DNA of 64,000 nt from Channa striata (Eukaryota; Chordata; Actinopteri; Anabantiformes; Channidae), in assembly GCA_033026295.1 (NCBI GenBank), contig CM065173.1, forward strand, positions 9,031,517 to 9,095,516. The letters are read 5' to 3'. The position numbers and the translations under genes were made by a program. Shown here in pieces: positions 46,401-59,005 of this stretch. The number at the start of each line of letters is the position of its first letter. The first letter of the stretch is position 1. The notes beneath the pieces were generated by a model. It was not told where the DNA came from and made no database searches. It was given only the letters and a program-made list of their open reading frames with translations.

Positions 46401-49400
46401 AACGTATTGATCTGTTTCTTTTTTTGCTGAACTTGTGAAGTTTTATCAACTGATTACATTAGTTATGAAAAATTAACTTTTAATACTAAAGATGTCACAA
46501 TACTGAACAATGTAGCTAATTGAGTAGCTGCTGTTAAAAAAAAGATTTGAGAGCAAAACCTGTTGGTGAAATTGCGAAAAACTATTGCAATCAACAGGTT
46601 TAAAATCAAAACCATCAAAAATATTTAAGAAAACCCTTATAGTTTCTGTCCAGAAGTGGCAGCACTGAGCAGTGGGAAGTGAGAGGATGGTAATGATGTC
46701 ATAAAACGACACTGCGCCATCGTGGATTGTGCTCAGGTCGTGCAGATGTTAAATGTAAATTTACTCGCACCTGTTGCATTTGTTTTATGGGTCAGACATG
46801 GTCCTGATTTGAAGTTTTATCACTATGTCGTGAAGTGTGGTTGGACCATCTGCAGCCCCATAGCTCTCCATGTTTAACACAACTTCATCGTTGCTCCTGC
46901 CCCATGATGAAAGGGCTAAAAATGGGGCTTCAGTCGGACACAAGAACGGTCCCGGGTCATCTTAACGCGAGTCCACTGCACTGAGCTAACAGCTAACTGC
47001 CCGCGTACAGCGTGCTCACATTTATCTAACAGCAGCATTATTTAGCATTAACTCAGTGGGCTGAAAAACAGTTATGTTAGGAATATTCTGCGATTTTTTT
47101 ATAATTATTTAGGTAAGTTGTAATTCTAAAGTTTTGTGTTTGCAAATAGCGTAACCTAAAGCTAATCGACTAGCAAGTGCTCTTATGTTGAGGTTAGCTA
47201 AAGTGTTGCATTATTACAACGTTATAAAACTAAATTATCTCTCTGGATCTTTGAAGAGATTCATTAGCCTAATGATGTTGGCGATTCTAAAACCGACAGT
47301 GGTTTGACATTACTCACCCCAGGTCTGTGGATATTTCCAGAATCCTCAGCGGACTTTAAATACGGTTTGCAGGCTGTTGTAACTTACATGTTTCCTGAAT
47401 TAGCATCGGACTGGCCGATTTTTAAAAAAATCCAGATTATACCTCTAGGAATTGGGATGAGTATTGATGAACGACTCACAGGTTTTGAAAAAGATGGGCA
47501 TGACTGCAAGCAAAGCAAAGCACATTGACTGTTTTATGTATTGTGACAGTCATTTAAGTATTTCATAAAAGTTGTTCTCTTTGCACTATATTCGTGCTTA
47601 TCATAGATGGTCACAGCCCAGGTGGATGTGAAATATCTCACCACCGCTTTTAAAAGCTTTCACATTGAATTAATTTGCTCCATGTAGTGTCTGTATGTTT
47701 TTGGCCGTCATAGCAGCTGTTCTATCAACAGATCAACAAGCACTTCATATATTGTGTTTGCATGTGTATAAAAAAAGCCTTTTTATAACACATTTAAATG
47801 AAAAACAGAAAAAGCTGCAGTTTAACTACTTACATTAAGCAATGGTCTTCTCCAAAACGAGTTTTATTGAGCTCTACATAAACTTTGCACAGTGACTCAC
47901 CTAAATGCAGTGGATTATCATTGATGTTATTAATTACACAAGTGTTTTTCCTCCTTTGAAATGTCAAAATGTCTGCCGTGTGAAAGGTCCATTTGGTAAA
48001 ATCCCTACTTGACAAGCCATTAAAGTTTCAGAGAGTGAAGTTTTTAGAACCTCATTACTAATGTTTTCCTAATAACATTTTTTAAGGCTTCATGAAGGCT
48101 TATTCAAACTACTTTAATGTAAGCTTAGAGTGTTTGTCTCATTTTTGTGTTGACAGTGATGCAAATCGACCAGTGTTTTGTGATGTTAATGTTTTTAGAC
48201 GTAGCCTAAGTAAAACATTTTTTAATCAGTGCAGTAATGCGTTGTCTGATCATGCTCCTTTTAATGAAATTATTCTATAAAATTTAAAACGCAACAAAAA
48301 TGTAGAGTGATCATTCCAAGTAGCCAGCAGCCTCCCTTTAATTAACAGCTATTACACTGGAAGTGTAAAAGCAAGGCACTCAAGCTCTGGTAAGCAGCTC
48401 AGCTTTGCCACATTTTTCAATGTAGTGTAGTGGACGGCTCTCTGGAGTAAATCTGCATGACTGGCTGACTTTGAAGCAGGGTGACTGCAGAGAAACCTCA
48501 TGCAAGCTCAGCAGAGTGAAAAAGTAACAGCGAACAAATGAAAAAGTAGTTATTTTCCCCCTCCTCGGACTCTTTGCATTTTACACCTGTAAAAAAAGGG
48601 TATATCTGCCAATGTGCTGAAAAAGGCCCTTCAAATATCGTTTCAACACTTGACAGGTTTCATGCAGAGTTTGCAAAAATGGCATTTAAAGAAACTAGGC
48701 TATTCAGAAAATTGTCGTATGAAGAACATTGTCACTCCTGCAAAAGGGACATTGCTTTGTAAATTATGTGTGAGGCAAGCTTTTGTCTTTGTGTTGAGCA
48801 TAACAACTAATGTGCCAGGGGAGTAGTATTTTATTAACAGGATATCATGTACGTGGGAGAGCAAAACTCATAAACCGAATGACCTGTGTTTAAATGGGGT
48901 GAACTATTTAAAAAAAAGACCTTCATTTATAATAATTTTTTTGAAAGAGAATTTAACGCTGATTTGTTCAATACTTTACCGTACATCCCAGAGTGATGAT
49001 GTCACAAACTTGATATTTTTGTTGTAATTTGTTGAAATATCAGAGGAGGCTCTGCTGTGGAAATATGTCATTTGAGAAATGATGAGAAATGTGAGCAGAG
49101 TGACCTTGAAAAGCATTCATCCTGTAATCCTAGTGAGATTGTTTCAGTGGTTGTTTGGCCGTGGTCATTTGAGTAAGCCAGCAGGTTCTGCGTTCGCTGA
49201 TGTTTGCTCTGCTCACACTCTGGAGCTGTGTGGTACAGTGACAGTAGCCGGCTTTCTTCCAGTGGAACAAATGCTTGGAACTTAATGGAGTTGAAAGGAG
49301 AAGCTTAGAACAAGCAAACCTTGCTTTGTATTGTGTTTAAATGCAGTGACATATAGACAAAGCATGTGAGTTGTAATAGCCATAAATCATGTCAGGCAAA

Positions 49401-52400
49401 CTTTTGTTATATAACTTTTTATTTTACTGGAGAGGGAGGGGAAACACCTTCATAAGTGAGTGCAGCTTTCTCTGGATTTTCTGGATCCTAGAGGTTGTGA
49501 TTTTCACGAGGATTCACAGGATAAAGCAGAACGGGGATTTACAGGAAAAGTCATTCTAAAAACAAATTACTGCAACACAAAGGTATTCATACTTTCATTT
49601 ACTTTCTATAATCCTTTTTAATGATTGGCTTATTTAACTTTTTTGGAGTTGTGAAAATTTCTTTATGGGTCTGTAGATTCCAGTTAATAAAAGCAGGGTG
49701 ATCAGTTCCAACATTCACTGTACAGGTATTTCCTTTTTCTAAGCTAGATAAACAATGATAAGATTTTTATTTAGGTCTTGACAGCTGGCAAGTCTTCAAA
49801 CCTGCTGTTTAGCATAAATAATAAATTAAGGAGTAATAATATTCACATGGGTGAAATCAAGTAATTTCTTCCACAGAAATCCATCTGGTAGTCAGTTAAT
49901 TGAACTAAAATGGAAGCCTGAGACCTCTGGCTCCATTTCTCCAATAATTAGTAACACAAGATGATTCTCTTCAGGAAACTGTCAAATTATTGGAAATGGC
50001 AGACTTTTTAATATAAAGCAAGACCAATTATCCCAAAATTTTTACTTAGTTAATCAAACAAAGTTGAAATACAGCATGACGCTGTTAATGAGCGGTTGCT
50101 CATAGACACTCTTTGTTGTGGAGGTAGACAAACCAAAACTTTTCCTGGAGTATTTGGAATTAATTTGCTTACTGTTGCTTTACATAAAATCACTTCAAGT
50201 GCATCTAAGTTAAGATTGTGAAATTACAAGACATGTCAACCTATATAACTTTGTGGCATTTTTATGTTTTGTGATATTTGTGACACTTCTGTTCACAGAC
50301 TGTTGATCGTATCTCTTTTTTGTCTTAGTTTAAAAAAGCTCTAGTTAATGTGAGAAACGGTGGAGAGGAATGGTACCTGGTAGTGCAAAACAGATGCTTG
50401 AGGGAAACATTCTCTTGGGCTGTTATATTATGAACACAGATCTCAGAGATCTCTTCCAAAAGGTTGAAATATCTTACCATCTTCCATATGGTATTCTGAT
50501 GGCTTAACCTACTGTACAGTATATTCTCAATTTTGTTTAGAAAGCCTGAACTATACTGTGGCAATCGTTGTTCTGGCTGCTGAAAAACAGAATAAACTCA
50601 GGAGTTGCCGGTAAACCGTCAGCTGGATAATCAGTTCTTGTTCTATTTCTCAAGGGCTTTGTTTAATTATATTTGAGAAAAGGAGACTGTAATGAGAACG
50701 CTGTAAATTGCAGAGTTATCAGCAGTAAGTCAGAATTAGTCCAGGCTGTCTTTTAATATTGACCTGGGAGAAGATTATTTGTGATTTATGATCTTTTGGG
50801 GAAAATAATGCATAACGTCAGGAAATGTTTAACATGTTTAAATTATGTATTCCAGTTTTCCAGACTTAAGACTGCCAAAATGCATGGCGGCCGTGAGTAA
50901 ATACTGTGTGAGTGGCAAATCAAACCCTGCTAATGCCCAGTGTACATGCAGCACATGTGGCATCTATACGGTGAGGCGTATGGATATGCTTATTCTGCAA
51001 AAAGCAGCTGAATGAGACTGATGGAGCTGGGGGTGAAGGGAGAGCGGCTGTGAGCTTGTCAGGACATGATGCATTGTGTACATAGTGGGAACTAGGTAGT
51101 CTTCATTTGAAAGTCAATGCGAAAGCTTAGATGTGCTCTGGGGGATTTAAAACCACAAGCCAAAGTTATGATGGCACTCCCTCGGGGGGTCCAGGGAAAA
51201 CTTTAGGACTGGTTCTGTCTCTTGTGCTTCCAGAGCAAATAAACAAGGCACAAGATTTGTATTGTTTACTCCAGCACACCCTTGCTCTCACGTACTTTGA
51301 CTTATACAATTATGTACAATATGCTTTCGCACAAGAAGTGATTTTATGAAATGAATACCCTGAAAGCTACACATTCTGCAAGAAGGCAAATCGTTTTTTT
51401 TGCTCTTCCTGTTAAGACATTTTCAGTGTTTTAGAAATCATTCACAAGTTTTTTTTATCGAAGAAAAAAGGAGAGATATTTACTGCTTATTTGTGCCTTG
51501 CTCTAAACCATAATTGATTTAATAACTCTGAATAGCCTTTAAATTTACAGGAAACCTTTCCTGTAACTATATTTTCATTTTTGCCAATTCATCTTATAAT
51601 TATTTGAAGAGTATAAAAGATGTCCATATTTGAAAAGCTAGAAACAGTGAGCATTTTTAATTTTTTGCTTAGAAATCTACATTTTCTTTTGATTTATTCA
51701 TTAACATATGGATGTGACATTATTGTGTTAGAGAGGTGTTTCACTCTCATGGTCAAGTTCTAGTATCTGCTGCGGTTGAATTTTACTGCATTGTACTACT
51801 GAGTAGTTTCTAATATTTATTCTACCCTCACTGATAGAAATAGTTTGGACAAAATATTGGACCTACTTCTTAGTATCATGCTTTACATCACAGCAGCACC
51901 ACAAACTGCTGTTAACAGTCGTATTTTTATTAGCAATTTGTCTAACTTTCATCTTCGGTTTTTCTATCATCATGTTCTCAGTAGTTTGTCTAGTTCTGCG
52001 GCAAAACTAGTCTATTAGGCACCTGAGGTGTACATGCTGTACAGGAACAGACTTAATGACAGGAAAATTAACTCAGAAAAACTCTTTGTTTGAAACAAGA
52101 ATTATTTAAATATATTTTCATTGTTCAGTCCACATTTCTGCAAGGAAGTAATAGTCTTTTATTGAAATACAGAACTGTATAGTTGGCAGTTTAGAAACTC
52201 ACAATAAGACACTAATGAGGATGTTAAATTGAAAGGTTATTTGAATGTGTTTGGCAGTTGTGGCTGATCATAAAGTGTGGATCACTGTTGTACTACAGAC
52301 TTAAACTTCTTGAAACTGTGCATGTGTCTCTGTCTCTAACTGAGCATCCTGCGAAAGTTAGTCCATTAATAACCCATTTAATGCTGGGAAGCTGCAAAGA

Positions 52401-53604
52401 AGTTGATTGATTGTGCTAGCAGATATGTTAATCCACCTAGTGTGGCTAAAAGACAGTGTTAAGCAAGAAGTGTAGTAGCAGCAGCTGCAAGCAGGGTTCC
52501 TACCTGGATTTGAGCATTTTGGTGATGCATAGAGAAGGAATATGATAACATTAACAAAGCAGTAAACAGTAAGCAGCACGATTTTAGTGCACCATATGAC
52601 AAAACTACTATAATAAGTCTGCAGGGGTTTAGTAGAGCTGTTGATCATTCCCAGCTTTTAACAATTGCTTCATTAGGTTCAGAGATCTTATGAATTTTTA
52701 GCCCCATATCTTGTTACAAAAACACAGCTGTGTTATCAAAGCACTTTCAATGCCCCCTCCCTCCTACAGTGACGGAAGTTTTAAAGATGGAAGACTTTCC
52801 GAAAGAAAATAGGCTAGACCAAGTCCAAAAGCACCAGTCATGTGCTGGTATATTGCATATTCCTTGTACATTGTTTTACATATATTATTTTCCTTGTGGA
52901 CTTTTGAATAGTTGATCTAATGAGCTGCTCTTCTAAGTCATTTGTGGAAATTTTACTCAAATATTTTAGACATCCAACAGGAGAAGCTAGATGTAATGGT
53001 CATTGGGGCTGGTGACGGCTGTAATTTGTGCAAGAAGAGACTGAATTTATCAAAGCATATCTTTTAAATGTCAGTACCCTAAACGTTTAAAAGTCTGAAA
53101 TTTTGGTCTTGAATCTAGTAGATGATTTTTTCCACACTGTAGTTTTATTTGATATTCGTTCTAACAATTCAAAGTTAATTGTTGTATTTAGTACGAGTCC
53201 CATACCATGCAAAGCACATACAGTGTTGCAATGCAGTCCTATCTATTCAAGAAATACAGTTGTGACTATAAAGGGACAACAGGAAAAATGCATGAGAGAG
53301 CTCAGTAAGGCACAAGTCACAAAGTCCAGAAATAAAGTTTCGGTGTTCCCTCTTCATCCACTGCATCACAGTGACATGCCGCTCTGCGGACATGACCCCC
53401 TGACCTTTGGCGAATAGCGTGTGGCCCCACAGAGCTGCCACAGCAGCGCCAATGTTGTTTGACTCAGTGTCATTCTAGAAGAACAAGGAGACAGGGTCAC
53501 CGTCCTGCTGTCAGTCATCTCTGTCAGCTGGAGGATGATGAGCAGGCACTAGTGGCTTAAGACGGCTTAGACAGTGCAGTGCATCTCAGCGTTTGCCTGG
53601 GAAA

Positions 53605-53735
53605 ATCAACAAGTCGAGTCAGATTTATTCATAAAGCACATCTAACAAGCAATGTCCACAACATGCTGCGCAAAGGACTGGAGATAAAAACACAGGACAA
53701 AAAGAAGGAGGAAGGACAGAAGGAACAAACTCATT
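53605..53735. mobile_element. Remnant of dispersed fish repeat
   Basis: AAGTCGAGTCAGATTTATTC, ATAAAGCACATCTAACAAGC and GCAAAGGACTGGAGATAAAA resemble the TATTTATAAAGCACATTT...GCAAAGTGCT type repeat common in teleosts. Assignment is by wording only. Confidence 0.45.
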
Positions 53736-54006
53736 TCAGATTTTAACAATGTGCTGTGTGCACGTGTTTGTGTTAATGGAGCAGTGGCTATCACATATCC
53801 TTTTCTCTGTGTATTTTCCGCATCTCTACTTCTTTTAACGTTGCTGTTTCTGAGACACAGACATTTTCACAGGGCATATCTTTCCCGCACGAACACAGTT
53901 TTGTTTAATTCAAGTCATGCAAAGGTCAAACTTGTGTTTACACAGTGTAATGAATAATTGAAAATGCAGTTATGTTGGGGTGAGAAGTAAACATTCTCAT
54001 ACCCGT

Positions 54007-54010
54007 AAAA

Positions 54011-54041
<31 letters not shown>

Positions 54042-54043
54042 TT
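54007..54043. repeat. Poly-A followed by (TA)n
   Basis: Thirteen A followed by about twelve TA units. It may be the tail of a retrotransposed insert or simple slippage. Confidence 0.95.
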
Positions 54044-54427
54044 TGGGTTGGATCTCTGATAGGGTTTGGAAACTGTTTAAGATAAAATCTCTTTGCCTTT
54101 TATCACAGTTGCTTGACTTGGACACTCAGCCTAATTAATCCAAAGCCTTCACTTTAATTGCCTTAATATATTGGCTCTTTGTCTTCTTTATCTTGATTTT
54201 CTCATGACGTCTATTTCCTCTTAATTGATTCAAAAGGAGACCTAATCTCCTTGCCGAGTGTGGAGTACGTATTGATAGCTTTAGTTTAAACCAGCGACAG
54301 TTTTGCGCTTCCCATTGTCTGCACTAATTACAGCGGACTTGATGTATTGTCTTGGCCAACTGGTATTGAACCTGCAGTGTGCTGGAGTACTCACCGTTCT
54401 TGTTTGGTTTTTGACAGGAAAAGACCA

Positions 54428-54559
54428 ATGAAGACAGCCAGATGGTGGTCAGCTGCAATTTTACTGTTGGGTCTCGCTGTGCTCAATGCCGACGGGAGAC
54501 CCAACAAGGAGGAATTTGGGTCACTGCCCTATCGACCAGTCGTGAGATTCCGACACAAG
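54428..54559 (+). CDS. Signal-peptide exon of an unidentified secreted or membrane protein
   Basis: The exon probably begins at 54418 after a pyrimidine-rich TTTTTGACAG acceptor. Ten bases later an ATG opens 44 codons that end in AAG at a GTATTG donor (phase 0). The peptide starts MKTARWWSAAILLLGLAVLN: positive n-region, hydrophobic core, and probable cleavage after the following ADG. A short basic mature part ends PYRPVVRFRHK. This fits the first coding exon of a secreted or type I membrane protein whose 5' UTR lies elsewhere. I do not recognise the family, and no cysteine or domain motif is present yet. An upstream in-frame ATG at 54347 lies before the acceptor and would use the intron as coding, which is less likely. 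Confidence 0.65.
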
Positions 54560-57500
54560 GTATTGATTACCTTCTTTTTTCATTTGCTGTCCTTAACAAG
54601 AAGACTATGTGCTTTTGCCAAGTATGAAACTAATTACAGTGGTGCTTTCTTTCTGCATCAGATGAGTCTCCTGTGGTTGTTGTTTTTCTACCCACTCTAA
54701 AATACTTGATGAATCATTATCCCTCCTGTGTGCCGGGGGACTGTCTTTTCAAAGACAACATCATATTAATTCGAGTCATAGCTACGCAGAGATGAAGACG
54801 AGCTTTGAATGAAGTGAGAACGTTCACATGGCATTTTATCCTAACATTTAATGTAAAAGATGTAATTGAATGCTCGTCGACTCGATGTTACAGGGCAAGA
54901 CTCGCAAGCAAAGTCTGCCACTTTTAATAATTTTTATCTTTGCATCAACAAGTTACATTTTCTTCCTGTAAACTAGTAGCATACTCCGTTTTCTTTGAAA
55001 TTCATTTTTGGAAACTCCAGCATAGCAGAGATTGATCAATTAGAGCCAGACCGGGAAAGAAATAGACTGCTCTGGCAGACGAGGACTTGAGGAAAGCAGA
55101 GTGTTTTGTCAAGAGACAGTCAGATCACACCGTAGCCCTTAAGGACACATTTTCTATAAGCCTTCTTTGCTATTCTGTTCACGAGTAAACACGTCTCCTC
55201 TCTATTCAGTCCAAGATGAAAATTACCAGTGAAAAATGAAGATGGTTTACCATTTGCATTTTTACTTTTAATCTGTCATCTTTAAGCTACATATTGCCAT
55301 TAAAATGTATTGCCATTCAGCAGGCTTTACTCTCAGCTACAGAATGAAAATCAAAGACAGTGCTACTATAGGGTGGGTTGGGAGAGAGGTGGAAACTGAA
55401 GGAACAGATGGCTGGAACACCATCGGACTGTTTTAGAGCCGAGTAAGGAACTGAAAGGAACGTCGAAGTGACGTGATGGCCAAACATCATCCTGACCTTC
55501 TTAAACACGATTTATTTGGAGAGATATTTTCTACATGTGGAGTGCAGATATCAGTCAGGAAGAGTTATGCTTCTTTGTTGCCTCAGCTACCCTGGAAATT
55601 GTGTAAAGTAAAGAGATTTAAACTTCAATACCCCCAAATCCGGTAATATGATCTCTGTAAACTGCAGTGATAGCACTTGTACCAGGCTGGGATGCTTTAT
55701 ACCAAAGGGAGGAAAGAGGTAAATGATCCACTGCCCACCTCTGCGTGGACAGTCTTAAACAACCAGATCCCTGTTTTTCTTTATGTTCTGTGTATTGGCA
55801 GTACTTTGTAAAGTACCTTCTAAGATCCCACATGTCCTGGACCAAGGAAGGGAAAAAAACATTGGACAGTGAAATGTTGTACTTTTATTTCCTGTGTTTT
55901 GGACCTTTGTAGGCGTAGGATTTCAGAGCTGGGCAAAGTGTTTCTGTATCATCAGGTCTAACCGATGTGGACAAAGTGAAGACCACAGGTTCTACCTCAT
56001 GAAGGATGTGATGTACTTATGAAGTGAGGGTTAGTTGGTTATTTGAAATTTGCACAAGGGAAAAGTAAAGCCTGTCTAAATAACCAGAGTATAAAGCAAT
56101 TTAATTCTAGTTAATTTTTTTCAGTTTGACTGAATGACAAGAAACGATATCAGCTATTACTTTAAAGGTCTGCGAGGTGTATGCAGTTTATCTTTTGTCA
56201 AGCTTTCCAAATTTAAATTTTTAATCTTTTAGCCAGCTGACTTCAGGGTAACTAGGGCTCCGGCGATATGGTACAAAAATCATTCTCAGTTTCTCAGTAT
56301 TCAGGTCAATCTAGGATTTTAATACACTTTTTTTGTTTTTTACTACATGGACAAAACAAGATTGGAAACATTTAAAACGACTGGTTTAAAAGATTTCATG
56401 CTAATAAAAACTCTGTACAGTCCCTGAATGCATCAGCAGTACAGTGTGACACATTAGCAGTTGCTAACATGTGGCTAACATTAAAATAAAAAAATTCATT
56501 AGCAGAATTAATTCAATGAGAATGACAGCATACTGTTAAGTTCGACATAAGCATGTTATTCCATCTACACCCTCCCTGCAGTTGTACTAGGATTATTTAT
56601 ATTTTATTATTATTTATATTTGATTATTTATAACTTGCAGAAATGCAGATTTATTTTCGAGACTGGAATCTCTATGGAAATTTAGAGGTATTTTAAAATA
56701 AAGTGGGGTAAATATACATATGTTGAATTTACATGACGTTTCTGACACAATTATTTGTCCTCCAGTACAGTCCTGGCCATCCCTGCATTCACATCATTCT
56801 TTGGTGTATTATACTGACAGATCACTATGTGCTTTTTATTGTAATGTTATTTTATTTGAACGAAGCAAACAGACCTTAAAGTAACAGTAGCTCATTTTAA
56901 AAGCACATTCTGAAGGTTGTGTAGATTGTGCTGCAGCTTACTTTGAATGAAGAACCGTGTGTTTTCGTTTGTTGAAACAAAGGTTTGACTTTACATTCTT
57001 TTGACCTTCTTTGGAGTAAGTTGGAACTCAGTAATTACTGCTCTATTTGTCCACATGTAGTGAAAATTTGACAATAATCTGCAAAAATGATGTATGTGCT
57101 TTTCCATTCTGGTGAAATTAAATGTGCCAGGCGATGAGATTACAATGGAGAGGAATGTCATCATAGCATCTGCATAGCATTACAATTTGTCTTGTCAGAA
57201 TACAGAGGTAAACTCAGCTCATCTATGTGCCTGTCAAATGAGGTTGTGGAAATTTACAGCCCTTTGCTGAAAAATGGCCACATTTCAAGCCCTTTTCCAA
57301 AGCATCATCTGCCTTTTTGTTACTCAGAGAATTCCCTCCACGGTCGGGCAGATTGCAGAGTGGTTTAGGTCATTCGCTTGTCAATGTATTTGAGTGAGTA
57401 GTGCTAAAAAAACAGTTGTTATAAATTGTGGCTTTAAAAAAGCAATAGACAGTTTTAGAACATTGACAGCTATTAAATTTCGACTCCATGTTTATAAATG

Positions 57501-58962
57501 TTCATTTTATAATTAAAATTAAGCTTTGTTACACTGCATTATTTGTATAGAACAGGGTAACACAAACATATTTTTTCAAAGATTATTGCATTTATTTGCT
57601 AATCTGCACATTCAGGGGAATGCTTTGTTTAAACTGTAATAACCAAAGGCTGTGGCAACGCTGTGACTTTTCCTGTGCTTTGAAGGACAGTGTTTGACAA
57701 GGGTAACTGGGTTGGATACGACCTTATAAGCGTTCCTCACAAAGACTTCAATCACCGGGAGGCACTGGGCCATAAACAGCTGGTCACATGCTCTATCTGT
57801 AATTCCCATGATACTGTTTCTGAATTCACTGTGAAATCCTCCACATGGGCTCAGGTATAGGACACAGGCCATGTCTGTGAGAATTCTGTCCCAATTATAA
57901 TTATTTTTAATGAGAAAAACATTGAGCGATGGCTCCTCTTTCCAAGCTTGTGTTACATGGAGATCTTATTTTATACCCTCTTATTTCACTCAAGCCATTT
58001 CACGTGTTTCACTGTAAAAGTGATGGAAAGGCTTGATGTGTAATTTGTGAAATTTGTGGTAAAGCGCCCAGGCTTGCTTGACACAAGGGACAAAAGCAAT
58101 TTCGTAGAGTTTGACGCTCTGACATCAAACTGTTATGTCAGGGCAAACAAAATGGAGGCAAGGACAACTGTCTGCAAAGCCCCATCCATCCAGCTTTGGC
58201 TTGGCCACATGGCAAATCTAGATTAACAGGGGATAAGCAGAGAGAAACAGACAGACAGAGTGGGGGAGAGAGGGGTGGGGTGGGGGTGGGCAAATGATAT
58301 TGAGATAAAGAGAAGGAGAATTGGAGAAATAACAAGAATAAATCACAACATTTACAACACAGCTTGAGCTTGATGTACAGTTACTTCAGTTACACTGTGG
58401 TAGGCGATTTTTGGATTAAATGTAACCACTGTCACTATTATTTCCACCCTCCTCCTGTCTCCCGTCTCCTCATCTGGTCAGTTTTAGCCCCAACCTTTGT
58501 CACTCATTTTGACGAGCTGTCTACTTTCAAATGGCAGCCAGCCTGAGGCTGAGGTAACCAGCTTCTGTAAAGTCTCCACAGGGGCTGAAGAAGCAGCCGC
58601 TGTCTGGAGCAAATGTGGTATAACAATAACAAGGTGTCCATGTTTGCGCTGGTGTTAACCTCAGTTTTTCGAAGTCTGCCACCTCCATGCTTATTTTTCG
58701 TGGTCTTTGGCTCTTTATTTACTGTTCTTGTTATTAATATCTTGACCTTTTGCAATCTAGCAACTAGCTTTGTTTTTCTGTTTATAAATAGCTACAGTGA
58801 AGCTGACCTCAGGCTGCGCTCATACCTGAAGAAATCCGGAAATTTCAGGGCAACAGGATGTTCAGGTTGAAAATAACCCAGTGTGAATTGTTACTGGTGT
58901 GAGAAAGAAGGAAGACTATCTGCTGTTTGTGTTACTGTATCAGTACCCCCCCCACACACACA

Positions 58963-59005
<43 letters not shown>

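Larger units (their letters stand above)
32259..54417 (+). other. Apparent 22-kb first intron of the plus-strand gene
   Basis: No coding exon was recognised on either strand across this span. It holds two SINE heads (42958-43036, 44440-44578), a Tc1/mariner relic (46170-46400), dispersed repeat (53605-53735), (TA)n and (CA)n tracts, and a small CpG-richer patch with GCTAA motifs at 46900-47060. The 132-codon frame at 37570-37968 and the 88-codon minus frame at 45050-45316 have no protein motif known to me. The intron label depends on linking the CpG island to the 54418 exon. Confidence 0.5.

Noticed and set aside
54347..54427. Upstream in-frame start for the signal-peptide exon
   Set aside because: A good pyrimidine tract and AG at 54417 place this segment in the intron, and a longer N-terminus would bury the signal peptide.
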